A stretch of DNA of 64,000 nucleotides from Bacteroidales bacterium (GCA_017443175.1 JAFSOZ010000003.1:1-64000); one strand, 5' to 3'; shown: positions 27,685-36,923, numbered from the stretch's first letter. The notes: generated by a model not told the origin, from the letters alone. Numbers and translations are program-made.

Positions 27685-28803
27685 ATGCTCTACCTCCACG
27701 TCCCCTTTTGCAAAAGCAAGTGCGTCTATTGCGGATTCTATTCAGTAGCGAATCTGCATGGGAAAGAATCGTTTTTGGACGCGCTTCGAAAGGAGGTGCG
27801 GCTACGCCAGGATTATCTTGGGAAAAATCCCATACGAACCGTCTATTTCGGCGGGGGCACCCCCAGCCTGCTGACACTCAATGAGCTGGAAGATATCATG
27901 CGCTTATTATCCGACACTTTCGACTTGGGGAATGTCCAAGAGTTCACCATGGAGGCCAATCCCGAGCAGCTCACGCCGGGGTACTGTGCGGGGCTGCGCG
28001 CATTGGGCGTAAATCGCCTGAGCATCGGGGTACAGTCGTTCCAAGGCCCCGTGCTGCGCTTCATGGGGCGGCGGCACACTGCGGAAGAGGCGCTGAAGGC
28101 CGTGGACAACGCTGCCGCCGCCTTCGACAATCTCTCCATCGACCTCATCTACGGGGTTTCGGAGCGCGACAACGCGCATTGGCGCGAGGACCTGCGCACC
28201 GCTTTCGCCCTGCCCGTGCGCCATCTCTCCTGCTACGCACTCACGCCGGAGGAGAACTCCATCCTATACAAACAAATCGAGCGCCGGAGCCACGCACCCG
28301 TGGATGACGACCTCGCCGCGCAACAGTACCAAATTCTGCAGGAGATGCTCCCCCTCTCCAACTTGCAACAGTACGAAATCTCCAATTTCGCCATGCCAGG
28401 CTTCGAATCGAAGCACAACTCTTCCTACTGGAACCACACGCCCTATCTAGGACTGGGCCCCGCCGCGCACTCGTTCGACGGGCACAGTCGCCAGTGGAAC
28501 CCTGCCAACCTCAAGCAATACGCGGAGAACATGGCACAGGGCAAAGACTGTGAGGAGAGGGAGACGCTGACCGAAGACGATCTCTACAACGAGACGCTGC
28601 TGCTCGGCCTCCGCACTCGCGCAGGCGTGGACCTCAGCGCGCTGGGCGCGCGGTTCGGAGGCTTGCGCCGAAAGGCACTGGAAGAGCACTTCCGCACGCA
28701 CGTCGCGCCGGAGCACTACCGCATAGAAAAAGACCGGCTCTGTCTTACAGCAACCGGTCTTTGGTTCGCCGACGGCATCGCGCAGTCGGCCTTCTTGGTA
28801 TAG
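27685..28803 (+). CDS. hemW: HemW-like radical SAM protein (coproporphyrinogen oxidase family)
   Basis: 372 residues. The radical SAM motif CKSKCVYC at residues 9-16 (HVPFCKSKCVYCGFYS) is followed by the SAM-binding GGGTPS, and the HemN C-terminal domain follows (from about 290). The YCGFYS ending and short length point to HemW, a heme chaperone, rather than the oxygen-independent coproporphyrinogen oxidase HemN. Cytosolic, iron-sulfur dependent. Convergent with the VWA protein gene, 12 bp apart. Confidence 0.88.
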   Translation: MLYLHVPFCKSKCVYCGFYSVANLHGKESFLDALRKEVRLRQDYLGKNPIRTVYFGGGTPSLLTLNELEDIMRLLSDTFDLGNVQEFTMEANPEQLTPGYCAGLRALGVNRLSIGVQSFQGPVLRFMGRRHTAEEALKAVDNAAAAFDNLSIDLIYGVSERDNAHWREDLRTAFALPVRHLSCYALTPEENSILYKQIERRSHAPVDDDLAAQQYQILQEMLPLSNLQQYEISNFAMPGFESKHNSSYWNHTPYLGLGPAAHSFDGHSRQWNPANLKQYAENMAQGKDCEERETLTEDDLYNETLLLGLRTRAGVDLSALGARFGGLRRKALEEHFRTHVAPEHYRIEKDRLCLTATGLWFADGIAQSAFLV

Positions 28804-28815
28804 TCTATTCTCGTT

Positions 28816-30534
28816 CTAGAACCTATATCCTACATTAAATGAAACATTGAAATAGAGATGCGTGGGAGATGTGGTCGGATATGTTATAATCTCATTGCCA
28901 TCGGCACCCGTCACAGATATTCCTTTCAGACTTTGATATTTGGCCTTATAACCACCCAGCGTCAGATCAGTGAAGAAATAGAGTTTCTTCACAATAGTGG
29001 TGGCACCTAATCTCAAGGTAGCGCCTGCTCCGCATTTGTCGCCAAGCCATTGTTCTTGGTAATTGGCGGCCAGATGCTCATTCACTTTCATGTATTTGGG
29101 AGAAGCCGTCTGAAAACGCAAATCCAAGGCAGTACCCAGCATAAATGTGGTGTTGTTTTCATAATCGCCGAAAATGAACAGCGGGCCTGCATGCACATGC
29201 GTAGGGCCTCCGAAGCAGTATTTGAGGGAGAGCATGCCGCCAATAGCAGCCTTCTCCTTCGGGACGGCAAAATCAAGACCGGCACCTACACCCACATAAA
29301 AGATGGGTTGCATGGCGGAAGCGTATTCAAACACAGCAGCTCCGTTCACGCCCCAGAAGTTCTTCTTGGTACGGACGGGCTTGGGTTCAGGGGCCTGCGT
29401 CTGTTTGGGTTCGATCACAGGGGTCTTCTTAGGGGCAGCTTCAGTGCCATCGCCCAGCGTCCAGCGGATTTTTCCACGATAAGCGGCAGGCACGTAGCAG
29501 GTCACATTCTGCCAACGTTTCATCAACTCCTTGGCCATGTTCTCAAACTGGGCCTCCAACTGATTGAAGTCCTCCAGCAGGAACGGACTTTCAGAAGCCA
29601 ACCCTTTGAAAACAGTCTGGTACAGTTGGTTATCCTCGGCCACGTCATTGCCCTTGATGGCAATCACATAGCTCTTCAACTCTTTTCCACCAATCAATTT
29701 GTCCACCACATTGTCGCGCACATACTGGAAATACGGATTGTCGAGGCCCTTGTCGGGGATGCCGATGCGCTCGTCGGAAGAGTGGTTGTCATAGCCGTCG
29801 GTGAAAGACACCATGCAGGCATAATCATATTTCTCACGGTCGGAGGCACTCATGGACGAGACATAATTGCCGATCATATCAGAGCCCTTGTGCATGGCAT
29901 AATATAATGATGTATTATTATATAATGTAAGACTGTGGATAAACTGGATCATGGACGATTTGGTGCTGGCGGTGAGCGGCTGGATGTCGAGCACCATCTT
30001 GTCGGTATTGCTCATGGTGTTGAAGCCGATGATACCGAGGCGCACGCTACCGTTGGGCGAAGCGTTGTACATCACATCGATGAACTTGATGGCTGCATTT
30101 TGCAGTTTGGCGAAGTTGACCTCGCCGAGAGAAGTGCTGCAGTCGAGAATGAGCATCACGACCATCACGCCATCGGTCTTGAACTGCTGCTGGGCATCCT
30201 TGACCTCGCTGTCGCGCTGCCAGCGGTACTCTTTGCCGTCATACTGCCATTTCCAGAACTTGAGTCCCTCTTCAAAACCGCCGGGATAGTCGGTCTGGGC
30301 TTTCTCGAAAGCAAAAGAAATGGACTCATCGTCCTCCACGTGTCCCGTAATCGTCTTTACGGGCGCGAATGTTATGCCCTTGGAGGTGATATTGGAGAGG
30401 GTATAGACGAACTGGTTGTTATCGCCGCGGCTGATCTCATAGTCGCCCTCAATATAATAGTTGGCATTCTCCGCCTGAGCAAACAGAGAAACGCACGCCA
30501 GCATTCCGATTATGACACAAAGTAACTTTTTCAT
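28816..30534 (-). CDS. VWA domain protein fused to an outer-membrane-like barrel
   Basis: 572 residues from ATG 30534, the start giving a clean signal peptide (MKKLLCVIIGMLACVSLFAQ); an upstream ATG at 30582 adds 16 residues and is less likely. A von Willebrand factor A domain (about 125-345) has the MIDAS motif DCSTS at 131-135. A proline-rich linker (about 365-395, PVIEPKQTQAPEPKPVRTKK) leads to a C-terminal PorT-like barrel segment (about 395-572, ending YFNVSFNVGYRF). The order suggests a metal-dependent binding domain displayed next to an outer-membrane anchor. Partner unknown. Own promoter at 30603. Confidence 0.8.
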   Translation of the reverse strand: MKKLLCVIIGMLACVSLFAQAENANYYIEGDYEISRGDNNQFVYTLSNITSKGITFAPVKTITGHVEDDESISFAFEKAQTDYPGGFEEGLKFWKWQYDGKEYRWQRDSEVKDAQQQFKTDGVMVVMLILDCSTSLGEVNFAKLQNAAIKFIDVMYNASPNGSVRLGIIGFNTMSNTDKMVLDIQPLTASTKSSMIQFIHSLTLYNNTSLYYAMHKGSDMIGNYVSSMSASDREKYDYACMVSFTDGYDNHSSDERIGIPDKGLDNPYFQYVRDNVVDKLIGGKELKSYVIAIKGNDVAEDNQLYQTVFKGLASESPFLLEDFNQLEAQFENMAKELMKRWQNVTCYVPAAYRGKIRWTLGDGTEAAPKKTPVIEPKQTQAPEPKPVRTKKNFWGVNGAAVFEYASAMQPIFYVGVGAGLDFAVPKEKAAIGGMLSLKYCFGGPTHVHAGPLFIFGDYENNTTFMLGTALDLRFQTASPKYMKVNEHLAANYQEQWLGDKCGAGATLRLGATTIVKKLYFFTDLTLGGYKAKYQSLKGISVTGADGNEIITYPTTSPTHLYFNVSFNVGYRF

Positions 30535-30602
30535 GACAAAAAAATTTGATATAATAACTCCACTAAGGGTTTTATATTGCACAGTACACTAAATCAATGT
30601 CG

Positions 30603-30610
30603 CAAAATTA
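30603..30610 (-). promoter_or_regulatory. TAATTTTG -7 box for the VWA gene
   Basis: A minus-strand TAATTTTG 69 bp upstream of ATG 30534. Confidence 0.5.
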
Positions 30611-30675
30611 CGAAATCAATCCACTTCATCCCATACAAAACGAAATAGTTTTTAACCGTCATTTGTCAATTTTTG

Positions 30676-30683
30676 TATCTTCG
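30676..30683 (+). promoter_or_regulatory. TATCTTCG -7 box variant for the GH20 gene
   Basis: TATCTTCG differs by one base from TATCTTTG and lies 20 bp before ATG 30703. The same variant occurs at 34231 for another envelope gene. Confidence 0.5.
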
Positions 30684-30702
30684 CAGCCTAAAAAAAATCA
30701 CA

Positions 30703-32319
30703 ATGAAATCCGTCAAAACTCTTCTATTGATAGTCTGCTGCAGCCTGTTGATATGCAGCTGCCACAAGCCCAACATCATCGTCATCATCCCGGAACCAGT
30801 GGAATGCACGCCCAAAAGCGGCAGCTTCACCATCAACAACGAGACATATCTCTGTTTCGAGAACCTGGGGGCGGAGACCGGAAACTTCTCCAAAACCATC
30901 CATGACATTTACAGACAGACTTTCAAGATAAAGCCTAACCTGGGTGACAAGAGCAGCAGCCACGGAAACTACATTCTCTTTGAAATCAACAAAAAGGAAG
31001 ACAAGGGAATCGGTGAGGAAGGCTACACACTCACGGTGAAGCGCAACCGCATCATTGCCAAGGCGAACACAACGGCAGGGCTGTTCTACGCGTTCCAGAC
31101 CATCCGGCAGATGGCCTACCTTGACCAGCTTGCAGACTCGAAGGAGTTTCATATCCCCTGTGCCAAGATTACCGACTATCCGCGTTTCGCATACCGCGGC
31201 GCACACCTCGACGTGTCACGGCACTTCTTCGATGTGGATTTCGTGAAACGCTACCTCGACCTGATGGCCTCCTATAAACTGAACAAGTTCCACTGGCACC
31301 TGACCGATGATCATGGCTGGCGCATCCAGATCGACCAATACCCGGGACTCACCGCCATCGGCGCATGGCGCCCCGAACGCACAAGCTGGGACACCCTGCA
31401 TCCGGTACAGCCAGACGAACCGGCCACTTACGGCGGATACTACACCAAAGCCCAGATTCGCGACATCATCCAGTACGCCGCCGCAAGGCACATCGACATC
31501 ATCCCAGAGATTGAAATCCCCGGCCATTGCAGCGCAATTCTGGCCACCTACCCGCAATACGCCTGCGACGACTATCCATACACGGTGGCCGTCGGACCCT
31601 ACTGGCCTCCGAAGGCTATCATGTGCGCCGGCAACGACGACGTAATCACCTTCTACAAAAACGTGCTCACGGAAGTGGCGGAACTATTCCCCTATCCTCT
31701 TATCCATATTGGCGGCGACGAGGCTTTCAACGACAACTGGCAGGTTTGCCCCAAGTGCCAGCAGCGTATCCAGGACAAAGGGCTTGCCGATGAAACCGCC
31801 CTTCAGCAATGGCTCATGAATGAGATGGAACAGCATCTGAAACAGTTCGGCAAGACGGCCATCATGTGGGACGACATCGTGTCTGACAACATGGTAAACC
31901 GGTGCGACGTGATGTGCTGGCAGAGCCTTGACGTAGCCAAAACCGCCGCCAAGCACGGCAACGACGTCATCCTCTGCCCCACCAGCCACTGCTATTTCAA
32001 CTACTATCAAGGCGATCCCGATAAGGAGCCTTTGGCCATGACAGGCCTGGTAACCTTGGAGAAAGCGTACAGCTTCGACCCCATGCCCGATGGCTTAACC
32101 CAAGAACAAGCCAAACACATCCTGGGCGGTCAATGCAACCTCTGGACAGAGTTCATCAACACGCCCGAGCAGGCTGAATTCATGCTGCTGCCCAGACTCT
32201 GCGCACTATCCGAGTGCGTTTGGACGCCGCTCGACAAAAAGGATTTCAAGAATTTCTCCAAAAGAGTGTCCTTCCACCGCCAGTACCTGATCAAATCAGG
32301 ATACCGCTGCCACGAATAG
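30703..32319 (+). CDS. Beta-N-acetylhexosaminidase, GH20 family lipoprotein
   Basis: 538 residues from ATG 30703. The lipoprotein signal has lipobox ICSC at about residues 17-20. A GH20b domain (about 30-155) precedes the catalytic barrel with FHWHLTDDHGWRIQI and the catalytic pair Asp339-Glu340 in HIGGDEAFNDNW. It removes terminal N-acetylglucosamine or N-acetylgalactosamine from glycans by substrate-assisted catalysis. Lipidation places it in the outer membrane or periplasm, fitting host- or plant-glycan or peptidoglycan breakdown. No SusC/SusD pair is adjacent, so it is not in a canonical polysaccharide utilisation locus. Convergent with the next gene, stops 3 bp apart. Confidence 0.93.
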   Translation: MKSVKTLLLIVCCSLLICSCHKPNIIVIIPEPVECTPKSGSFTINNETYLCFENLGAETGNFSKTIHDIYRQTFKIKPNLGDKSSSHGNYILFEINKKEDKGIGEEGYTLTVKRNRIIAKANTTAGLFYAFQTIRQMAYLDQLADSKEFHIPCAKITDYPRFAYRGAHLDVSRHFFDVDFVKRYLDLMASYKLNKFHWHLTDDHGWRIQIDQYPGLTAIGAWRPERTSWDTLHPVQPDEPATYGGYYTKAQIRDIIQYAAARHIDIIPEIEIPGHCSAILATYPQYACDDYPYTVAVGPYWPPKAIMCAGNDDVITFYKNVLTEVAELFPYPLIHIGGDEAFNDNWQVCPKCQQRIQDKGLADETALQQWLMNEMEQHLKQFGKTAIMWDDIVSDNMVNRCDVMCWQSLDVAKTAAKHGNDVILCPTSHCYFNYYQGDPDKEPLAMTGLVTLEKAYSFDPMPDGLTQEQAKHILGGQCNLWTEFINTPEQAEFMLLPRLCALSECVWTPLDKKDFKNFSKRVSFHRQYLIKSGYRCHE

Positions 32320-32322
32320 AGA

Positions 32323-33387
32323 CTATTTATTCGTTGGAAAGAACGGCGAGTTACGATAATAATCAAATCCGAGATCTTTGGTGACCGCACCTTGCACCAA
32401 GGTGTCCTCGTTGTGTTCTGTGGGACTGAACTGCAGATTCCGGTAGCACGTGTTGCGGGAAGTCAAAATGCCGTATGCATCCTTGTCATCCGACACAAAG
32501 TTGGTGTATTCCAATCTATTCTGCACAATACTGCTGCTCGGATGGGAAACATTGTAATAATCCAGATAGGTCTTGCCTGCCGCCCAGACCTGCAATTGAA
32601 TGCAATTATACGGAACACCGTCAATAGCATCAATATAGCGCGTCACATTTTCATCTGGCTCCAGATTCTGAGCGAGAAGCTTGTAGAAGGTATTGGGGAC
32701 AAAACCGATATAGGAGACCTCGCTTGTCGTGGTGGAACGGACAAAATCAGCATTCAGTTTCTTGGTGATTACCTTATGAGCAACAGCACCCGTATTTTTA
32801 TTCACCTCCACATAATAAAAGTGTAAATACAAATCGTATGCAGCAGCATTGGATGCCGCATAGAATTTGATAGTGGAAGCCTTGTCCGAATTCATATTCC
32901 ACGACTGTTGCGGATTTTTGATTGAAAAATTGCCCACTATGGGAGTCTCGGCATACACCTCTTTCCCCGTGTTCACATGCTTGATGACCAGGCGGTATGA
33001 GTTTTCAGCATCCAATTTCCATGTGGAATAATACAGCAGTTGCTTGGGATACGCAAAATACCCACTCTGCCTTGCCACTCTTGTCGTAGTGTCCAGGATG
33101 GCAGTTCGTAACAACGTGCCGCTCTCGGACCGTTCCTCCAGTCTGACTTCAATGGAATCCACCGGGTAATAGATGTTTTCCCAGTCCATGGCAGCCTCGT
33201 AAGCATTATCTTCAGTCAGATAGCCCTTGTATATTTTAAAAAAATGTATGGAATCCTTCTGGTTCAGGATAGCATAGGTAAATGAGATGTCCTTGTAGTC
33301 TGCCATGAGATTCAACTTTTTGTCACAGGAAGTCATCATCACCATGACAAAAGCTGAAAGAATCAGAAATGCCGATTTAATATGCAT
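32323..33387 (-). CDS. Lipoprotein, DUF4249-like
   Basis: 354 residues with lipoprotein signal (MHIKSAFLILSAFVMVMMTSC, lipobox MTSC). The mature protein is beta-rich, with YRLVIKHVNTGKEVYAETPI resembling the DUF4249 group of Bacteroidota lipoproteins, though I am not certain of the family. It starts 21 bp after the stop of the upstream barrel gene (33409-34212), so the pair is very likely one operon: an outer-membrane barrel and its partner lipoprotein. Function unknown. Confidence 0.72.
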   Translation of the reverse strand: MHIKSAFLILSAFVMVMMTSCDKKLNLMADYKDISFTYAILNQKDSIHFFKIYKGYLTEDNAYEAAMDWENIYYPVDSIEVRLEERSESGTLLRTAILDTTTRVARQSGYFAYPKQLLYYSTWKLDAENSYRLVIKHVNTGKEVYAETPIVGNFSIKNPQQSWNMNSDKASTIKFYAASNAAAYDLYLHFYYVEVNKNTGAVAHKVITKKLNADFVRSTTTSEVSYIGFVPNTFYKLLAQNLEPDENVTRYIDAIDGVPYNCIQLQVWAAGKTYLDYYNVSHPSSSIVQNRLEYTNFVSDDKDAYGILTSRNTCYRNLQFSPTEHNEDTLVQGAVTKDLGFDYYRNSPFFPTNK

Positions 33388-33408
33388 AATTTATGAGATA
33401 TTTGTTCT

Positions 33409-34212
33409 TTATTTGTCATAATCCGGGATTTCGCGCACCCATGGGGTACCGATACGCGTTCCGTCGTTTTTGGTTTTGGTGTTTTTAACGAATTTCTCGT
33501 TGATGAAATAGGTCAGGCGGAAGGTGAGCACATGGTTGTGCATTTTGCCGACCCAGTGATTGGTCACCTCAAAGTTGCCTGATGAGTTATATTTGCCGAT
33601 GTTGTAATCCATCATTCGGATGGGTACCAAGGAGTATTCCCAGCGCACATTGAGCGTCAAGTTCTTGTACAGGCGTATGCCTGCATCCACGAGAATATTC
33701 CAGTCGCTGGTCCTGAAGGTGCCCGATGTCACACTGGTTGTGCGTGTAAATCCATTGTACACCTCTTTGGCGCGTACCAGGCGGCTCCAGGCGAAACCCG
33801 CGCCGATAAAGCATCCTGATCGCATGTCCTCGTACCGGAATATCACCGGAATCTGGATGTAATCGAGAGCCATTCTGCACTTCACCTCGGGATCGAACGG
33901 AATGTCGCGGTTTACATCCTCATACATGGATGGAGCGTAGAGCGCGGTATCGAACGGATCAAACTTGTAGGGGCAATAGGAGCCTTTTTGGACATAGAGC
34001 AGTTCGGCGGATATGGACATATTCTGCTTGCGGCCCAGCGGGAGCATGACACCGGGGCCGGCGTTCACGCCCACTTTGTAGAAACCGTGCACGTCATCGC
34101 CCTCGATCTGGCAGAAGTTCGCGCCAGCGGAAAGATAACCGATGAATCGCTGCGCCTGCACCGAAGCCAGGGACATCACAATCAGGACCAATATAAAAAC
34201 AATCTTTTTCAT
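33409..34212 (-). CDS. PorT-like outer-membrane beta-barrel protein
   Basis: 267 residues. Signal peptide MKKIVFILVLIVMSLASVQA. The barrel has the pattern of the PorT/outer membrane beta-barrel domain family: RFIGYLSAGANFCQIEGDD near the start, LDYIQIPVIFRY in the middle, CFIGAGFAWSRL and LTLNVRWEYSLVPIR near the end. The first gene of a two-gene operon with a lipoprotein. Its promoter (TATCTTCG variant) abuts the terminator of rpsA. Exact role unknown; it need not be the T9SS protein PorT. Confidence 0.78.
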   Translation of the reverse strand: MKKIVFILVLIVMSLASVQAQRFIGYLSAGANFCQIEGDDVHGFYKVGVNAGPGVMLPLGRKQNMSISAELLYVQKGSYCPYKFDPFDTALYAPSMYEDVNRDIPFDPEVKCRMALDYIQIPVIFRYEDMRSGCFIGAGFAWSRLVRAKEVYNGFTRTTSVTSGTFRTSDWNILVDAGIRLYKNLTLNVRWEYSLVPIRMMDYNIGKYNSSGNFEVTNHWVGKMHNHVLTFRLTYFINEKFVKNTKTKNDGTRIGTPWVREIPDYDK

Positions 34213-34230
34213 CTTTTAAAAATTCGGCGG

Positions 34231-34238
34231 CGAAGATA
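34231..34238 (-). promoter_or_regulatory. TATCTTCG -7 box variant
   Basis: A minus-strand TATCTTCG 19 bp before ATG 34212. It begins in the T-run of the rpsA terminator, so terminator and promoter share sequence. Confidence 0.55.
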
Positions 34239-34269
34239 CAAAAAAAAGGCGTCCATTCTCAGGACGCCT
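34239..34269 (-). terminator. Terminator of rpsA
   Basis: AGGCGTCC / GGACGCCT, an 8-bp stem with a 7-nt loop and a long T-run on the minus strand, 22 bp after the rpsA stop. Confidence 0.85.
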
Positions 34270-34290
34270 CATTATTCAGGAAAAAGATAA

Positions 34291-36234
34291 TTATCTACCT
34301 TCTTTCTCAAGATTCTCCTTCAAGGATTGGAGCACATCCAAGTCACCAAGCGTAGCTTTTTCTACATTGCTTTCGTTGATCTTGGCGATTTCCTTGGCCT
34401 GTTTTCTGGCCTCATCCTCTCTCTGTTTGTCCTCATCCTCCTTGGAAGCTTGCCAAGTCTTGGTGTGGGACAAATGGATTTTCTTGGATTCCTTGGAGAA
34501 ATCAACCACCATGAAATCGAGCACGTCGTCAACCTTAGCAGTTGTCTTGTCCTCTTTCATCAGGTTACGGTTGAATGCAAAACCTTCGATACCGTAAGGC
34601 AGAGCCACCACAGCACCCTTGTCATTCATAGAGGTGATAGTGCCCTGGTGCACGGAACCAACGGTGAATACGGTTTCGAAGACATCCCAAGGATTCTCCT
34701 CGAGTTGTTTGTGGCCTAAGCTGAGACGACGATTCTCGGTATCGACTTCCAGTACCACGACCTCGATAGGTTCGCCAATCTTGGTAAACTCTGCCGGGTG
34801 TTTGATTTTCTTGGACCAGGAGAGGTCGGAGATGTGAATCAGGCCGTCAACGCCCTCTTCGAGTTCGACGAAGATGCCGAAGTTGGTGAAGTTGCGGACA
34901 GTAGCGGTATGTTTGGAACCGACAGGATATTTGGTCGTGATGTCAGCCCAAGGATCGGGGATGAGTTGCTTGATGCCGAGAGACATCTTGCGGTCCTCGC
35001 GGTCGAGGGTAAGGACAACAGCTTCCACTTCGTCGCCGACTTTGAGGAAGTCGTGGGCGGTGCGGAGATGCTGAGACCAAGACATTTCGGAAACGTGAAT
35101 GAGACCTTCGACACCGGGGATAATCTCCACAAATGCGCCGTAGTCAGCGATGACAACCACTTTGCCTTTAACCTTGTCACCCACTTTGAGATTAGGATCA
35201 AGATTGTCCCAAGGATGCGGGGTGAGTTGTTTGAGGCCGAGGGCGATACGTTTCTTGCTCTCGTCGAAATCGAGGATGACCACATTGATCTTCTGGTCGA
35301 GTTGGACAACCTCCTCCGGATTGGAGATGCGGCCCCAAGAGAGGTCGGTGATATGGATAAGACCATCCACGCCGCCAAGGTCGATGAATACACCGTAGGA
35401 GGTGATGTTCTTGACAGTACCCTCCAGAATCTGACCCTTTTCAAGTTTGCTGATGATTTCAGCCTTCTGAGCTTCGATTTCAGCCTCGATGAGGGCTTTG
35501 TGGGAAACAACCACGTTCTTGTAGTCGTGGTTGATCTTCACAACCTTGAACTCCATGGTCTTGTCAACAAACACGTCGTAGTCGCGAATAGGTTTGACAT
35601 CGATCTGGGAGCCAGGGAGGAAGGCTTCGATACCGAAGACGTCCACAATGAGACCGCCTTTGGTTTTGCCCTTGACATAGCCGGTGATGATTTCCTGGTT
35701 GTCGTAGGCTTCGTTAACGCGCTGCCATGATTTGAGGATGAGGGCGCGTTTGTGGGAGAGTTGGAGTTGGCCATTGGCATCCTCCTGGCTTTCCACATAG
35801 ACTTCGATTTCGTCGCCGATCTTGAGGTCGGGGTTGTAACGAAGTTCGGAAGCGTTGATCACGCCATCGGATTTGAAACCGATGTTGACCACCACCTCAC
35901 GGCTGCTGATGGAGACAACCTTACCCATGATAACGGCGTTCTCATCAACGGATTTGAAAGATTTGGTATAAAGATCTTCGAGTCTTGCTTTCTCGTCGGC
36001 TGCATACTTGTCGCCATCGTCATCAATCTTATCCCAATCAAAGTTCTCAAGAGAACCGTAAGCGCTGGTGAAATCGTGTTTCGGGCGCGGTTTCGCCTCT
36101 GTTGCGGGAGCGGCAACTTCCTCAACGGTTTCAACTGTTTCTGCTGCTGTTTCAGCAACATTTTCTACTACTTCAGCGGCGTTTTCTGCGGGAGCAGCCA
36201 CTTCTTCAGGAGTGTTAATCATTTCTTCTGACAT
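34291..36234 (-). CDS. rpsA: 30S ribosomal protein S1
   Basis: 647 residues from ATG 36234 (MSEEMINTPEEV); an upstream non-ATG start is less likely. A long acidic, alanine-glutamate-rich N-terminal extension (about 1-55) precedes six S1 RNA-binding repeats, for example GTVKNITSYGVFIDLGGVDG and ATVRNFTNFGIFVELEEGVD. S1 recruits mRNA to the small ribosomal subunit, which matters in Bacteroidota because Shine-Dalgarno sites are weak. Promoter at 36339, terminator downstream. Monocistronic. Confidence 0.96.
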   Translation of the reverse strand: MSEEMINTPEEVAAPAENAAEVVENVAETAAETVETVEEVAAPATEAKPRPKHDFTSAYGSLENFDWDKIDDDGDKYAADEKARLEDLYTKSFKSVDENAVIMGKVVSISSREVVVNIGFKSDGVINASELRYNPDLKIGDEIEVYVESQEDANGQLQLSHKRALILKSWQRVNEAYDNQEIITGYVKGKTKGGLIVDVFGIEAFLPGSQIDVKPIRDYDVFVDKTMEFKVVKINHDYKNVVVSHKALIEAEIEAQKAEIISKLEKGQILEGTVKNITSYGVFIDLGGVDGLIHITDLSWGRISNPEEVVQLDQKINVVILDFDESKKRIALGLKQLTPHPWDNLDPNLKVGDKVKGKVVVIADYGAFVEIIPGVEGLIHVSEMSWSQHLRTAHDFLKVGDEVEAVVLTLDREDRKMSLGIKQLIPDPWADITTKYPVGSKHTATVRNFTNFGIFVELEEGVDGLIHISDLSWSKKIKHPAEFTKIGEPIEVVVLEVDTENRRLSLGHKQLEENPWDVFETVFTVGSVHQGTITSMNDKGAVVALPYGIEGFAFNRNLMKEDKTTAKVDDVLDFMVVDFSKESKKIHLSHTKTWQASKEDEDKQREDEARKQAKEIAKINESNVEKATLGDLDVLQSLKENLEKEGR

Positions 36235-36338
36235 TAAAATTTGTCCTGTTAACCTGGACAATAGGTTTTTTTAAAGGTTACTAAATGAGGTTAACTTCTT
36301 CATTCCCAAACTAAAGAGCCTCTTTTAATTTGGGGGTG

Positions 36339-36346
36339 CAAAGATA
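36339..36346 (-). promoter_or_regulatory. TATCTTTG -7 box for rpsA
   Basis: A minus-strand TATCTTTG 105 bp upstream of the rpsA ATG, leaving a fairly long leader of unknown role. Confidence 0.65.
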
Positions 36347-36383
36347 TAAAAATAATTGATACCACAATTTTTTTCATCAATTA

Positions 36384-36413
36384 TTTGTGAATAACAAAAA
36401 AAGTGTATTTTTG
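36384..36413 (+). promoter_or_regulatory. TTTG-N18-TATTTTTG promoter of tRNA-fMet
   Basis: TTTG (36384-36387) and TATTTTTG (36406-36413) are spaced by 18 bp, 13 bp before the tRNA 5' end. A near-consensus Bacteroidota promoter. Confidence 0.75.
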
Positions 36414-36426
36414 CAGCCGTAAACAT

Positions 36427-36498
36427 TGCGGGGTAGAGCAGTGGTAGCTCGTCGGGCTCATAACCCGGAGGCCGCAGGTTCGAGTCCTGCCCCCGCTA
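36427..36498 (+). tRNA. Initiator tRNA-fMet (anticodon CAT)
   Basis: A 72-nt cloverleaf with anticodon arm TCGGG-CTCATAA-CCCGG. The three G-C pairs of the anticodon stem and an unpaired first acceptor position (T1/T72) mark it as the initiator. T arm GCAGG-TTCGAGT-CCTGC, discriminator A, CCA not encoded. Confidence 0.94.
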
Positions 36499-36504
36499 CT
36501 AAGT

Positions 36505-36532
36505 AACAGCGCAAATTGCGCTGTTTTTTTTT
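36505..36532 (+). terminator. Terminator of tRNA-fMet
   Basis: AACAGCGCAA / TTGCGCTGTT stem followed by nine or more T, starting 6 bp after the tRNA. Confidence 0.88.
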
Positions 36533-36594
36533 GTATCTATTTGCCACCAACGTTGCCAAGATTTACATCCGGCTCCCCATGATTGAAAACAATT

Positions 36595-36802
36595 TTATGC
36601 CTCCAATAATTTCAGTCCATATTTCCGATAATACGGGAATTTCGCATCATGACTCACCATTGTATATTTGTTGGCGATACAGTCCGCGATAATGACTCTG
36701 TCAATATGGATACTCTATATCTTCCTTTATGTGTTCATTTAATTTAGGGTCGTTGCTTAACAGCCACCCTATAACGTGTGTATCAAGAAAGTACCGTGAC
36801 AT
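36595..36802 (-). pseudogene. VapC-like PIN-domain toxin with internal deletion
   Basis: ATG 36802 starts a PIN-domain N-terminus (MSRYFLDTHVIGWLLSNDP, with the first acidic residue in LDTHV) that stops at TGA 36701 after 33 codons. One frame over, the sequence continues as a PIN C-terminus (IDRVIIADCIANKYTMVSHD then KFPYYRKYGLKLLEA, TAA 36595). A full toxin has about 125-135 residues, so some 60 central residues and the middle acidic ligands are gone, with a frameshift at the joint. Family knowledge: PIN toxins are Mg-dependent RNases. This copy cannot be active. Its start lies one base after the stop of the small upstream ORF, the coupling expected in a toxin-antitoxin pair. Confidence 0.85.
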
Positions 36803-36803
36803 T

Positions 36804-36920
36804 CTACCTCAAATTATACGGATCGTCAACTAACTCCACAATCTTGATATACTTGAACCTTTTCTTGGGTTTAGATGCCGGTGTTTTCGGACTTACTTTT
36901 CTTACTTTTTTCGGTGCCAT
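36804..36920 (-). CDS. 38-residue basic peptide, antitoxin remnant or leader
   Basis: ATG 36920 to TAG 36804 encodes a lysine-rich peptide (MAPKKVRKVSPKTPASKPKK followed by RFKYIKIVELVDDPYNLR). It has a TACATTTG promoter box 20 bp upstream within an inverted repeat and is translationally coupled to the VapC remnant. The position is that of an antitoxin, but it is short and has no recognisable DNA-binding domain, so it may be a truncated antitoxin. Confidence 0.55.
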   Translation of the reverse strand: MAPKKVRKVSPKTPASKPKKRFKYIKIVELVDDPYNLR

Positions 36921-36923
36921 ATT

